A program made the position numbers and the translations under genes. Under the pieces are notes generated by a model. It worked only from the letters and a program-made list of their open reading frames with translations, did not search any database and was not told the origin of the DNA. This document shows positions 15,520-23,414 of a DNA stretch of 51,077 bases, one piece after another (within the stretch, counting starts at the first letter, position 1; each line of letters starts with the position of its first letter). Location: positions 1 to 51,077 of the forward strand of contig CAYWVR010000025.1 of the NCBI GenBank assembly GCA_964461715.1. Direction: 5' to 3'. The DNA comes from CAYWVR01 sp964461715 (GTDB lineage: Bacteria; Planctomycetota; Phycisphaerae; FEN-1346).

Positions 15520-16095
15520 ATGCCGGATGCCGACGTCTTCGTGCACGAATCCGCGTACGTCGATGAGGGGGCTCAGATCGGAAAAGGTACCCGAATCTGG
15601 CATTTCTCGCACATCCTTCCCGGGGCCCGCATCGGCGAGAACGTTTCCATCGGCCAAAACGTCAACGTGGGCGGCAAGGCCGTCATCGGCAACGGCTGCA
15701 AGGTCCAGAACAACGTCTCCGTCTACGACGAGATTCACCTCGAAGACGAGGTCTTTTGCGGCCCAAGCATGGTGTTTACCAACGTTTACAACCCGCGGGC
15801 CTTCATCAGCCGCAAGCACGAGTACCGCCCCACCCTCGTCAAGCGGGGGGCCACCCTCGGGGCGAACTCGACCATCGTGTGCGGCACGACGATCGGCCGC
15901 TACGCGTTCATCGGGGCGGGGGCGGTCGTCCGCGACGACGTTCCGGATTTCGCCCTCGTGCTCGGCGTCCCGGCGCGCCGAAAGGGATGGATGTGCAAGT
16001 GCGGCGTGAAGCTCAAGTTCACCGGCGACGCTGCCGTCTGCGCCGCGTGCGGCGCTGCGTACCGGATCGTAAACGGTTTGTGCAAGGAGACTTAG
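15520..16095 (+). CDS. wbpD: left-handed beta-helix N-acetyltransferase (WbpD-like)
   Basis: This 191-residue hexapeptide-repeat acyltransferase acetylates the 3-amino group of UDP-GlcNAc3NA using acetyl-CoA. The hexapeptide coils run from about residue 15 to 150 (for example IGKGTRIW, VNVGGKAVIG, LGANSTIVCG). The active-site region is CGPSMVFTNVYNPRAFISRK. A C-terminal zinc-ribbon-like tail with C-x-C and C-x2-C pairs (residues about 164-181) is also found in WbpD relatives. The ATG at 15520 follows a GAGGA about 11 nt upstream. Its place between wbpB and wbpE supports the pathway call. Confidence 0.9.
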   Translation: MPDADVFVHESAYVDEGAQIGKGTRIWHFSHILPGARIGENVSIGQNVNVGGKAVIGNGCKVQNNVSVYDEIHLEDEVFCGPSMVFTNVYNPRAFISRKHEYRPTLVKRGATLGANSTIVCGTTIGRYAFIGAGAVVRDDVPDFALVLGVPARRKGWMCKCGVKLKFTGDAAVCAACGAAYRIVNGLCKET

Positions 16096-16147
16096 GTCCA
16101 CCCCGCGCGCCCGCGCGCTCCCGGACCCTGCCCGGAAGGAGACCCGC

Positions 16148-17254
16148 ATGGCCGTCCCGCTTCTCGACCTCGTGGCCCAGTACGACGCCCTTCGCGACGA
16201 GATCCGTGCCGCCGTCGACGAGGTCCTTGAGACCCAGCGATGCATCGGCGGCCCCAAGGTCGAGGCCTGCGAAAAGGCCGTCGCCGAGTACTCCGGGGCG
16301 GCCCACGGCATCGGGGCCTCCTCGGGCACCGATGCCATCCTGAACACCCTCATGAGCCTCCGCATCGGCCCCGGCGACGAGGTCGTCACGACCCCGTTCA
16401 CGTTTTTTGCGACGGTCGGATGCATCGCTCGTACGGGCGCCACGCCCGTTTTCGTCGATATCGACCCGAAAACCTATAACCTCGACCCCGCCGGGATCGA
16501 GGCCGCCGTCACCGAGCGGACCCGGGCCCTGATGCCGGTCCACCTCTTCGGCCAGATGGCCGACATGGATCCGATTATGGAGATTGCCGGAAAACATGGC
16601 CTGGCCGTCGTCGAGGACGCCGCCCAGGCCATCGGCGCCGAGTACAAGGGCCGCCGGGCGGGCTCCGTGGGCACCGCGGGCTGCTTCTCGTTCTTCCCCT
16701 CCAAGAACCTCGGGGCCGCCGGTGACGGGGGCATGATCGTCACCTCCGACGACGATCTGGCAAAAATGTGCCGCATGATCCGCAACCACGGCGGGGCCGA
16801 CAAGTATCGTAACCTCTTTGTGGGCGGGAACTTCCGTCTCGATCCCATCCAGGCCGCCGTCGTCCTCGTCAAGCTCTCCCACCTCGAAGACTGGCATCGG
16901 GCCCGCCAGGCGAATGCGGCCTACTACGACGAGCGTTTCGCCCACTGCGATGCCGTCCGGACCCCCTATGTTGAGCCCCACAACCGGATGATCTACAACC
17001 AGTACGTCCTCCGCGTCCCCGGCAAACGCGACGCCGTACTCGAAGCCCTCGCCGCCGCCAAGGTCGGCCACGCCGTCTATTACCCCACCCCCGTCCATCT
17101 CCAGGAGTGCTTCAAGGACCTCGGACACGGCCGTGGCGACTTCCCGGAGGCCGAACGGGCCGCCGACGAGGTCCTCGCGATCCCGGTCTACCCGGAGCTC
17201 TCGGACGCTCAGAAAGAGGAGGTGGTGGCGACGGTCCTCGGGGCGGTCGCCTAG
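16148..17254 (+). CDS. wbpE: DegT/DnrJ/EryC1 aminotransferase (WbpE-like)
   Basis: This 368-residue PLP-dependent sugar aminotransferase has PLP-site landmarks GASSGTDAI near residue 58, VEDAAQAIGAEY for the ring-stacking region, and the Schiff-base Lys in FFPSKNLGAAGDGG. WbpE aminates the 3-keto sugar made by WbpB using glutamate. The start at 16148 has a strong CGGAAGGAG. No terminator hairpin follows the TAG at 17254; a 550-nt gene-free stretch does. Confidence 0.92.
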   Translation: MAVPLLDLVAQYDALRDEIRAAVDEVLETQRCIGGPKVEACEKAVAEYSGAAHGIGASSGTDAILNTLMSLRIGPGDEVVTTPFTFFATVGCIARTGATPVFVDIDPKTYNLDPAGIEAAVTERTRALMPVHLFGQMADMDPIMEIAGKHGLAVVEDAAQAIGAEYKGRRAGSVGTAGCFSFFPSKNLGAAGDGGMIVTSDDDLAKMCRMIRNHGGADKYRNLFVGGNFRLDPIQAAVVLVKLSHLEDWHRARQANAAYYDERFAHCDAVRTPYVEPHNRMIYNQYVLRVPGKRDAVLEALAAAKVGHAVYYPTPVHLQECFKDLGHGRGDFPEAERAADEVLAIPVYPELSDAQKEEVVATVLGAVA

Positions 17255-17768
17255 GCCTGAAGCATTGCGATGTGTCTTGCCTTTTTCCGGGCCGCTCGCG
17301 TGGCAAACTGGGCAAGCGGGGCGCTTTGCGTTGTCGCCCATTCCCCGGTTTCGCCGACCTCCGCTCCCGGCCTCTTTGCCCCACTTTGACGCAATGCGCT
17401 AAACGGGTTATCCCTCCGCGACACACTTTTTGCGACTTTCCGGGGGGTACCGGGGGACTTCTCGCGCCTTTTGCCCCCTTTCTTGCACGAACTTGCCCCC
17501 TTCTGGCCTCCTCCTTACCCTTCGGAAGGTCTTGCCTGACGCTCTGGCGTAAGGCTCTTACGCGCACGCGACAGAGCGGGGACGCGTCGCGGGGGACCCT
17601 GGGGCTGTGTCATGGTCGCGCATGGCCACCATGGGAGACCCGGGCGCTCTGAATTGTCCGACGAACCCCCCATCGCGCAGGGCAAAACCGGCCATGATAC
17701 GACATATCGAGGAGCCCAGTGATGGCCGCGCGACTGAAAACGAGGTTTCGGGGTGGGGGCGAAAAGGG
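17255..17768. other. long intergenic region, no gene recognised
   Basis: This is about 510 nt with no convincing reading frame in either strand; the frames present lack ribosome sites and have unusual composition. It is noticeably less GC-rich than its surroundings. It contains repeated CTTGCC/GGGCAA-type words and a perfect 7-bp hairpin GCGTAAG-GCT-CTTACGC (17547-17563). TTGACG-N16-TTATCC near 17378 is a weak promoter candidate. It could hold a small RNA or the remnant of a lost gene; nothing here decides between these. Confidence 0.45.
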
Positions 17769-17796
17769 TTGCCGCGGCCGGGCCCTCCGCTAGACT
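17769..17796 (+). promoter_or_regulatory. promoter of the TMTC-like gene pair
   Basis: TTGCCG (17769-17774), a 16-nt spacer and TAGACT (17791-17796). The -10 ends 8 nt before the ATG at 17805, so the transcript would have a leader of 0-2 nt. No Shine-Dalgarno sequence is present. Confidence 0.5.
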
Positions 17797-17804
17797 GACT
17801 CCGT

Positions 17805-20018
17805 ATGACCGACCAGCAACGGCTCGGGGCGGGGGCGGCGGCGAACCGCGGGCGGCGGGTCGCGACGTGGGCGGCTGCGCTCGTGCTCGTGGTGCTGGTG
17901 GGCGGGGTGTTCGGGCGGACCGTCACCCACGGCTGGGCGGGGTACGACGAGCAGCGGCAGGTGCTTCGGAACCCGCTCGCCCACAGCCTCGCGCCCGCCA
18001 ACCTCGTTCGCATCTGCACGGCTCGAAGTCTGACGTCTTACTATCCCGTCCGGCTGCTCTCCTTCGCGATCGATTGGACCCTCTGGGGAAACAGCCCGGC
18101 GGGGTTTCACCTGACGAACCTCGCGATCCACGCGGGGAGCGTCCTCCTGCTTTTCGCCCTGCTGCGGCGTCTCCTCGGAGACCTGGCCGGACGGGAGGGG
18201 CCGTGGGGCGTGGTCGTTGCGGCCCTGGCGGCGGCGCTCTTCGCCGTCCATCCGGTGGTCGTCGAGCCGGTGGCGTGGACGGGGGCGCGGGAGGAACTGC
18301 TGGTCGTCCTCGGTACGCTCCTGGCCCTCCACGCCCACGCGACGGCCCGCGCACGCTGGAGGGCCGGGCGACGGCGCGCCGCCGTCGCGTATCTCGTCGC
18401 CGCCGCGGGCGGATGTGCGGTGGCGTGCTTCTCGGGCGTCGCGGGGGTGGCCTCGGCCCCGATTCTGCTGGTCCTGGACCTCGTGCGGGTGCGGCGGCCG
18501 ACCGGGCGAGCCCTCGTCGCGGGGCTCGCGGCGCCGGCGGCGCTGGCGGGGGCGGCGGTGATCCTCAAGCTGACCGAGCCGCAGACCGTCGAAGGGGCTC
18601 ACTTGGTGGCGGCGGTGGGGCCGGGCGCGCATCCCCGCCTCGTCCTCGACGTCTACGCCCGGAACTGGGCCACCCTCCTCCGGCCGCGCGACCTGGCGGT
18701 CATCTATCGTCCCGTCATCCCGAAGGCATGGACCGAGCCGGCCGTCCTCGCGGGTCTCGCGGCGGCGGTCGCGACGGTCGCCGCCTTGGCCTTGGCGTGG
18801 CGGCGGAAGTGGCGGATGACGACGCTGGGCCTCGCGTGGTTCGTCCTGGCCCTCGCGCCCACCTCGCAGCTCGTTCTGCACCGCGTCTTCCGCACGGACC
18901 GGGCCCTGTACCTGCCCCTCGCGGGCCTCGTCGTGGCCTTGGCGGGAGCCTCGGGCCGCGCGAGGAGAGCGTGGCTTCGATGGGGCGCGGCAGGGGTTCT
19001 GGCGGTCGCGGTGGGGGCCTGTGCCGTGGGCAGCGTGCGACAAACGTCCGTCTGGCGCGACGGTGTCGCCCTTTTCTCGCGGGTCGTCGCGCGCGACCCG
19101 GCCAATAAGTCGGCCCTCAACAACCTCGCCATCGCCCTCGAACGGAAGGGCCGCTCCGACGAGGCCATCAAGCTCTACCGGCGGGCCCTGGCCATCGTCC
19201 CCGGCGACCCGGAGCTGCTGGAGAATCTCGGCGACGCGCTCGTCGTCGAGGATCGGCTCCCCGAGGCCGCCGACGCCTATCGCCGCGCCTTGGCCGCGGA
19301 CGAGAACAACGCCCGCCGGTGGCACAAGTCGGCGACGGTCCTGGCGGCCCTCGACCGGCACGACGAGGCCCTGGCCGCCTGCCGCGAGGCCCTCCGCCGC
19401 GACCCCGACCGGGCGGCGACGTACCAGGTCCTGGGGAATCTGCGGGCGAAGGGCGGCCGCCCGGGTGAAGCCGTGGCGGCGTACCGGGAGGCCCTGAGGC
19501 GCGATCCGGACGCCCCCGGCGTCCACGCTCGTCTCGGGGACGCTTGGGCCCGGCTCGGGCGGCACGAGGAGGCGGTGGCGCATTACCGGGCGGCCCTGGA
19601 GACCGAGGAGCGCGACGCCCGGACGTGGTACAATCTCGGCGTGTCGCTCGAAGCCCTCGGCCGCACCGACGAGGCCGCCCGCGTCTATGCCGAGGCCGCC
19701 CGCCTCGACCCGGACCACGCCGACATCTGGTACAACCTCGGGAACCTGCTGATGCACAGGGCGCGGTTGCCGGCGGCGGCGGGGGCATACGGGCGAACCC
19801 TCGAAGCCGACCCGAGTCACGCCCGGGCCCACTTCAACCTCGCCGTCGTGCTCGGGCGGCTCGGCCGGGTTGCCGAGGCCGCGCGCCACGCGACCCGGGC
19901 CGCCGACCTGGCCGAGGCCGACAGCGACGCCGCCCTTGCCGCCCGGGCCCGCGATCTGGCCGAGCGGCTGGAGGCGCACGAGGCCCCGGAGAATGCGGAA
20001 GGGGCCGAGCGACCGTGA
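17805..20018 (+). CDS. TMTC-like membrane protein with eight TPR repeats
   Basis: This is a 737-residue protein. About ten membrane helices occupy residues 20-410, then eight 34-residue tetratricopeptide repeats run from about 430 to 700. The first exoplasmic loop has GWAGYDEQRQVLRNPLAH and later PVRLLSFAIDW and GFHLTNLAIHAG. That pattern is shared with the PMT/TMTC class of GT-C glycosyltransferases, which usually have an Asp-Asp pair where this has D48-E49. A role in O-glycosylation of exported proteins is possible but unproven. Its stop overlaps the start of a close paralogue by 4 nt. Confidence 0.82.
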   Translation: MTDQQRLGAGAAANRGRRVATWAAALVLVVLVGGVFGRTVTHGWAGYDEQRQVLRNPLAHSLAPANLVRICTARSLTSYYPVRLLSFAIDWTLWGNSPAGFHLTNLAIHAGSVLLLFALLRRLLGDLAGREGPWGVVVAALAAALFAVHPVVVEPVAWTGAREELLVVLGTLLALHAHATARARWRAGRRRAAVAYLVAAAGGCAVACFSGVAGVASAPILLVLDLVRVRRPTGRALVAGLAAPAALAGAAVILKLTEPQTVEGAHLVAAVGPGAHPRLVLDVYARNWATLLRPRDLAVIYRPVIPKAWTEPAVLAGLAAAVATVAALALAWRRKWRMTTLGLAWFVLALAPTSQLVLHRVFRTDRALYLPLAGLVVALAGASGRARRAWLRWGAAGVLAVAVGACAVGSVRQTSVWRDGVALFSRVVARDPANKSALNNLAIALERKGRSDEAIKLYRRALAIVPGDPELLENLGDALVVEDRLPEAADAYRRALAADENNARRWHKSATVLAALDRHDEALAACREALRRDPDRAATYQVLGNLRAKGGRPGEAVAAYREALRRDPDAPGVHARLGDAWARLGRHEEAVAHYRAALETEERDARTWYNLGVSLEALGRTDEAARVYAEAARLDPDHADIWYNLGNLLMHRARLPAAAGAYGRTLEADPSHARAHFNLAVVLGRLGRVAEAARHATRAADLAEADSDAALAARARDLAERLEAHEAPENAEGAERP

Positions 20019-21907
20019 TCCCGACACCCCCCAAGGCGACGAAGCCTGGCCCCGCGGACCGCGCCCGGCGACGAACGGGCGTGGTGGCCGCGCTCGTCCT
20101 GCTGGGTCTGGTGGGCGGCGTGTACGGGCGGGTCGTCACGCACGGCTGGGCCGGGTACGACGAGTACGAGCAGGTCCTCCATAACCCGCTCGCCCACAGC
20201 CTCGCCCCCGCGAACCTCGTGCGCATCTTTACAAGTCGAAGCATCACCAGCTACTACCCCGTGCGGCTCCTCTCGCTGGCCGTCGATTACGCGATCTGGG
20301 GGCCGAACCCCGCGGGCTTCCACCTGACGAACCTGCTCGTGCACGCGGCGAATGTCCTGCTCGTCTACGCCCTCCTGATGCGGCTCCCGGGCCGGCTGCG
20401 GGGCCGGGACGGGGCCTGGGACGCCGTGTGGGCGGGGCTTGGGGCGGCCCTCTTTGCGGTCCATCCCGTGGTGGTCGAGCCGGTGGCGTGGACGGGCGCA
20501 CGCGAGGAGGTCCTCATGGTCCTGGGGACGCTCGTGGCGGTTCATGCCCATCTCGCGGCCCGGGCCCGATGGGAAACGGGGCGGAGGCGGGGCGCCTTGG
20601 GGTGGCACGCCGTGGCGGCGGCCGGGTGCTTCGTCGCGTGTTTTTCCCAGATCGCCGGCGTCGCCTCCGTGGTCCTCCTCCTGGTTCTCGACCTCGTGCG
20701 CGTGGAGCGCCCGGGGTGGCGGGCCATCGCGGCGGGTCTCGCGCTGCCCGCGGCCATCGCCGCGGCGGCCTCGGTGGCGAAACTCCTGGAGCCGCAGCCG
20801 GCGGCATCGGCGGAGGCCGTGCTCGAAGCCATCCAGCCGGGCCATCGGCCCCTCCTGGTGCTGCATCACTACGCCCTGAACCTGGCGGCCCTCGGGTGGC
20901 CCAAGGACTTGTCGCTCATTTCGCCGTACGTCGTGCCCAACCGGTGGGCCGCCCCGACGGTGCTGGCGGGGCTGGCGGCGGTGGGGGCGACGCTGGCGGC
21001 GGTGGGGGTGGCGTGGCGGCGCGGATGGCGGATGACGGCGGCGGGGCTGGCGTGGTTCGTCCTGACCCTGGCGCCGACCTCCCAGATCATCGTCCACCGG
21101 ATTCTGCGGACCGACCGGGCCCTCTACCTGCCGCTCGTCGGGCTGGCCTTGGCGGGGGCGGGAATCCTGGGGCGAGCGCGGCAGGGCGCGATACGATGGG
21201 CGGCAGCCGCGGGGGGCGTTGTCCTGGTGGCTGTCCTGACGGCCGCCGCCGTGCCGCAGGTCGCCCTCTGGCGGGACAGCGTCGCCCTCTTTACGCACGT
21301 GGCCCGGCTCTATCCGACGAGCGCCTCGGCCCACAAGAACCTCGGGGCGGCCCTGGACGAACAGGGGCGGCTCCGGGAGGCCCTTGCCGCGTATGCGCGG
21401 GCGATCGAGCTGCGCCCCGGGGACCCTGATATCCATATCAATGCGGGAAATGTGTATGCGCAGGAGGAGCGGTACCGGATGGCCGAGCGGCACTACCGGG
21501 CGGCCCTGGCCCTGAGCGACCGCGACGCCGAGGCGTGGTACAACCTGGGCGTGGTGCTGGAGCGGCAGGGCCGGACCGAGGAGGCCATGGACGCGTACGG
21601 AAGGGCTGTGAAGCTGCGGCCCGACGATGCCCTGGCGCAGTACAACGTCGGGAACCTGCTGGCGGCGAAGGGGAGGATGGAGGCCGCGGTCGAGGCGTAC
21701 GGCCGAGCTCTGGCCGCGCGGCCGGACTATGCCAAGGCCCACTTCAACCGGGCCGCCGCCCTGGCCAGGCTCGAGCGTTACGACGAGGCTCGCACCCACG
21801 CGGAACGGGCCCGCGACCTGGCCGACTCCCGGGGCGAGGCGGCCCTCGGGGCCGAGGCTCGGAAGCTGCTCGACCTGTTGACGCCCCGCCCCGCCCCGCG
21901 CCCCTGA
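20015..21907 (+). CDS. TMTC-like membrane protein with five TPR repeats (paralogue of the upstream gene)
   Basis: This is a 630-residue protein starting at GTG 20015, which overlaps the previous TGA (GTGA). The longer reading upstream lies inside the first gene and is rejected. The membrane part is collinear with its neighbour: GWAGYDEYEQVLHNPLAHSL, YYPVRLLSLAVDY, GFHLTNLLVHAAN. The C-terminus has five TPR repeats (about 445-610) instead of eight. The 107-residue length difference is close to three repeats. The pair is therefore a tandem duplication with repeat-number divergence, probably translationally coupled. No glycosyltransferase partner is adjacent. Confidence 0.82.
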   Translation: MIPTPPKATKPGPADRARRRTGVVAALVLLGLVGGVYGRVVTHGWAGYDEYEQVLHNPLAHSLAPANLVRIFTSRSITSYYPVRLLSLAVDYAIWGPNPAGFHLTNLLVHAANVLLVYALLMRLPGRLRGRDGAWDAVWAGLGAALFAVHPVVVEPVAWTGAREEVLMVLGTLVAVHAHLAARARWETGRRRGALGWHAVAAAGCFVACFSQIAGVASVVLLLVLDLVRVERPGWRAIAAGLALPAAIAAAASVAKLLEPQPAASAEAVLEAIQPGHRPLLVLHHYALNLAALGWPKDLSLISPYVVPNRWAAPTVLAGLAAVGATLAAVGVAWRRGWRMTAAGLAWFVLTLAPTSQIIVHRILRTDRALYLPLVGLALAGAGILGRARQGAIRWAAAAGGVVLVAVLTAAAVPQVALWRDSVALFTHVARLYPTSASAHKNLGAALDEQGRLREALAAYARAIELRPGDPDIHINAGNVYAQEERYRMAERHYRAALALSDRDAEAWYNLGVVLERQGRTEEAMDAYGRAVKLRPDDALAQYNVGNLLAAKGRMEAAVEAYGRALAARPDYAKAHFNRAAALARLERYDEARTHAERARDLADSRGEAALGAEARKLLDLLTPRPAPRP

Positions 21908-21956
21908 CGCAAATCCTAACGTCCTTTTAGCGAAAACGGCTCCCGGAGCGGTTTTT
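21904..21956. terminator. hairpin terminator/repeat after the TPR gene (copy 1, cut by the gap)
   Basis: The element begins CTGACGCAAATCCT at the stop codon and continues into AGCGAAAACGGCTCCCGGAG followed by CGGTTTTT. AAAAC/GTTTT and GCTC/GAGC arms pair around a G-G mismatch, giving a U-tailed hairpin that works in both directions. The same two modules occur in inverted orientation at 35105-35166. Confidence 0.7.
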
Positions 21957-22056
21957 NNNNNNNNNNNNNNNNNNNNNNNNNNNNNNNNNNNNNNNNNNNN
22001 NNNNNNNNNNNNNNNNNNNNNNNNNNNNNNNNNNNNNNNNNNNNNNNNNNNNNNNN
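21957..22056. other. assembly gap of exactly 100 N
   Basis: The exact length of 100 is a scaffolding convention, not a measured distance. The 32 bases to the left (21925-21956) and to the right (22057-22088) are identical. Confidence 0.98.
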
Positions 22057-22090
22057 TTTTAGCGAAAACGGCTCCCGGAGCGGTTTTTTT
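22057..22090. terminator. hairpin terminator before adk 3' end (copy 2 or the same copy)
   Basis: Same AGCGAAAACGGCTCC hairpin as left of the gap, ending in a seven-T run (22084-22090). It lies 18 nt beyond the adk stop on the minus strand and serves both convergent genes. Confidence 0.75.
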
Positions 22091-22107
22091 CGTGCGCGGG
22101 GGGCGGG

Positions 22108-22734
22108 TCAGGCCAGGGCCGCCTTGATCCGTGCGAAGACCTCGTCGACGGTCGCGTCGCCGTCGACGCGGCGGAGGACGCTCTTCCAGTCGTAGTACCG
22201 GACGAGCACGTCGACTTCGCCGTGGTAGATGGCCAGGCGTTTGCGCACCGCCTCGACGTTCGTATCGTCGCTCCGGATTTTCAGGGCCTTGCCGCACTCG
22301 TCGCAGATGTTGTCGACCTTCGGCTTGCGATTCGCTCCGTAGAGGATGCCGCAGTCGCGGCACTCGGCCCGCTCCGTGAGGCGGCGGACGGCGGTGTCGT
22401 CGTCGAGCTCAATCAGGACCGCCCGGTCGACCGGGGCGAGGAACTCCAGGGCCGCCAACTGGACCGCGCTTCTCGGGAAGCCGTCGAGAATGCAGCCGTC
22501 GGCGCAATCGTCCCGGGCCAGTCGGTCCTTGACCATGTCGATGACGATGGCGTCGGGCACGAGCTCGCCCTGGTCGGTGTATTCTTGGGCGCGGCGGCCG
22601 AGGTCGGTGCCTCGGGCGATGTTGTCGCGGAAGAGGTCTCCGGTGGAGACGTGCGGGAGGCCGAGGTCGTCGGCGAGCCGCTTCGACTGAGTGCCCTTGC
22701 CGGAGCCCTGAACGCCCATCATGACGATGTTCAT
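22108..22734 (-). CDS. adk: adenylate kinase
   Basis: This 208-residue protein interconverts ATP + AMP and 2 ADP. The P-loop is GVQGSGKGTQ (residues 8-17; the usual form is GAPGAGKGTQ). STGDLFRDN is the AMP site, and DGFPRS and the LID segment are clear. The LID carries four cysteines (C-x2-C and C-x2-C), so it is the zinc-type LID. The ATG at 22734 has AAAGGACG upstream. It is convergent with the TPR gene across the scaffold gap and divergent from the NUDIX gene. Confidence 0.96.
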   Translation of the reverse strand: MNIVMMGVQGSGKGTQSKRLADDLGLPHVSTGDLFRDNIARGTDLGRRAQEYTDQGELVPDAIVIDMVKDRLARDDCADGCILDGFPRSAVQLAALEFLAPVDRAVLIELDDDTAVRRLTERAECRDCGILYGANRKPKVDNICDECGKALKIRSDDTNVEAVRKRLAIYHGEVDVLVRYYDWKSVLRRVDGDATVDEVFARIKAALA

Positions 22735-22771
22735 GCGCCGTCCTTTCGCATCGGGTTCGTGTAGAGGGGCG

Positions 22772-22799
22772 ATAATAGCGGGCCGGGCGAGGAAGTCAA
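22772..22799 (-). promoter_or_regulatory. promoter of adk
   Basis: On the minus strand TTGACT (22799-22794), a 16-nt spacer and TATTAT (22777-22772), leaving a leader of about 30 nt before the ATG at 22734. Confidence 0.6.
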
Positions 22800-22814
22800 G
22801 CGCGGGGCCCGCGG

Positions 22815-22843
22815 TTGCGGCCGGCCCCGCCGCGCCCTATAAT
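22815..22843 (+). promoter_or_regulatory. promoter of the NUDIX-rhomboid-pyk operon
   Basis: TTGCGG (22815-22820), a 17-nt spacer and a perfect TATAAT (22838-22843). The ATG at 22854 is only 10 nt beyond the -10 box, so the leader would be about 3-4 nt. It is divergent from the adk promoter. Confidence 0.65.
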
Positions 22844-22853
22844 CACCGAAGCC

Positions 22854-23414
22854 ATGCACCCGGGAGCCGGCCCCGTGCCCGACGCGCCCGACATCCTGAG
22901 CCGCCGCCGCGTCTTCGAGGGGCGCAAGATCGCCGTCGAGGTCCACCGCGTCCGCGACGCCGACGGCCGGGAGGCCGAGCGCGAGGTCGTGGTTCACGGG
23001 GGGAGCGTCGCCATCCTCGCGTTTCCGGAGCCGGACGTGGTGCTGCTGGAGCGGAACTGGCGCTACGCCATGGGCCGCGAGATGATCGAACTGCCCGCCG
23101 GGACGCGGGACGAGGGCGAGGAGAGCGCCGCCTGCGCGGTCCGCGAGCTCCAGGAGGAGACGGGCTACCGGGCCGCCGAGGTCGAGCCGCTGGCCGTGAT
23201 CCACCCGAGCCCCGGCTTCCTGACCGAGCGGCTGGAGATCGTCCTCGCGCGCGACGTGAGGCCGGGGGAGCCCGCGCGGGAGGCGGGCGAGGCCATCGAG
23301 AACCGGCTCGTGCCCTTCGAGGAGGCCCTGGCGATGGTCGACGCGGGACGCATCACGGATGCCAAGACGATCGTGGGCCTGCTTCTCTGGGCGCGGCGGA
23401 AAGGACGAGCCTGA
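22854..23414 (+). CDS. NUDIX hydrolase, ADP-ribose pyrophosphatase-like
   Basis: This 186-residue protein has a complete Nudix box, G-x5-E-x7-R-E-L-x-E-E-T-G, in GTRDEGEESAACAVRELQEE (centre of the protein). It also has SPGF downstream, which in ADP-ribose pyrophosphatases helps fix specificity. EVVVHGGSVAIL before the box also fits the NudF group. Substrate is inferred. The ATG at 22854 is used; a GTG at 22875 is an alternative, since no ribosome site is seen at either. Its stop overlaps the rhomboid start (TGATG). Confidence 0.87.
   Translation: MHPGAGPVPDAPDILSRRRVFEGRKIAVEVHRVRDADGREAEREVVVHGGSVAILAFPEPDVVLLERNWRYAMGREMIELPAGTRDEGEESAACAVRELQEETGYRAAEVEPLAVIHPSPGFLTERLEIVLARDVRPGEPAREAGEAIENRLVPFEEALAMVDAGRITDAKTIVGLLLWARRKGRA

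Noticed and set aside
13696..16443. 915-residue minus-strand frame across the wbp genes
   Set aside because: Antisense to wbpB, wbpD and wbpE and out of frame with wbpA; a shadow of high third-position GC.
17378..17405. TTGACG-N16-TTATCC promoter in the 17255-17768 region
   Set aside because: Weak -10, no gene or hairpin in a sensible position downstream.
17112..17567. 151-residue minus-strand frame in the long intergenic region
   Set aside because: Basic low-complexity translation, overlaps the end of wbpE, has no ribosome site and resembles no family.
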